Shown here: piece after piece, positions 6,668-6,765 of the stretch
Numbering within the stretch: the first letter of the stretch is position 1
Layout: the number at the start of each line of letters is the position of its first letter
NCBI RefSeq assembly: GCF_001405015.1
Contig: NZ_CYZX01000039.1
Span: 1 to 6,765, forward strand
DNA from: Clostridium disporicum
GTDB lineage: Bacteria > Bacillota > Clostridia > Clostridiales > Clostridiaceae
DNA: 6,765 bases
Direction of reading: 5' to 3'
Translations under genes and position numbers: made by a program
Notes under the pieces: model-generated
Databases searched by the model: none
The model's input: only the letters and a program-made list of their open reading frames with translations
Told to the model about the DNA's origin: nothing

Positions 6668-6765
6668 GGGGGCTGTATCAAAAAAAATTTGATATTTGCC
6701 GATAAAGAAAAGGAAGTTCGAATTTGAACTTCCTTTTTTGCGCATAGTAATAATATGAAAAACTT
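6668..6765. mobile_element. Putative left end of an IS1182-like insertion sequence (partial)
   Basis: The sequence from GGGGGCTGTATCAAAA (6668 onward) resembles the G-rich GGGGCTGT-type termini I recall for IS1182-family and related elements. It also holds a small inverted repeat TATCAAA/TTTGATA (6676-6682 with 6688-6694) and, further in, a strong hairpin. No transposase is visible before the window ends, so only the end is seen. The element would extend rightward. The junction lies six bases after the fliB stop codon, next to the 15-base AT palindrome at 6653-6667. It could instead be a solo end or an ordinary intergenic region. Confidence 0.45.
6708..6739. terminator. Strong Rho-independent terminator
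   Basis: A perfect 12-bp stem (6708-6719 with 6726-6737) closes on a six-base GAATTT loop. It has an A-run on the left foot and six Ts at 6734-6739, so it may work in both directions. It would end the fliB transcript. If the surrounding sequence is an IS end, it would also shield the transposase gene from outside transcription. Confidence 0.85.

Overview
The window is strongly AT-rich, with A/T-ending codons, AGGAGG-type ribosome binding sites, short intergenic spacers and U-tailed hairpin terminators. Together with the protein types this points to a low-GC Firmicute of the class Clostridia (Clostridium or a Peptostreptococcaceae relative). That assignment is inference from composition and gene style, not from a marker gene.

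All genes lie on the + strand, and most form separate transcription units. From left to right: a 57-bp pair of facing IS3-like terminal repeats with no transposase between them (13-69); a strong terminator for a gene off the left edge (122-159); a candidate promoter with an operator-like inverted repeat; a DUF389 membrane protein (280-1560); a hairpin-bearing, AT-rich gap; a YwaF/TMEM164-like integral membrane protein (1872-2669); a MATE-family efflux transporter (2845-4227) with its own candidate promoter and a clear terminator; a tRNA-dihydrouridine synthase (4380-5339) with a good extended -10 promoter and a terminator; a fliB-type lysine-N-methylase gene broken by a stop at codon 13 (5519-6661); and, 6 bases after its stop, what looks like the left end of an IS1182-like element running off the right edge, with a strong hairpin inside it.

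The genes do not form an obvious pathway. Three of the five encode multi-spanning membrane proteins, one modifies tRNA, and one is a flagellin-modification gene with no flagellar neighbours. The strongest observations are the nonsense codon in an otherwise intact fliB reading frame and the insertion-sequence remnants at both ends. I found no CRISPR array, tRNA, rRNA, toxin-antitoxin pair, defence cassette or convincing riboswitch, and nothing that supports a previously undescribed multi-gene system.
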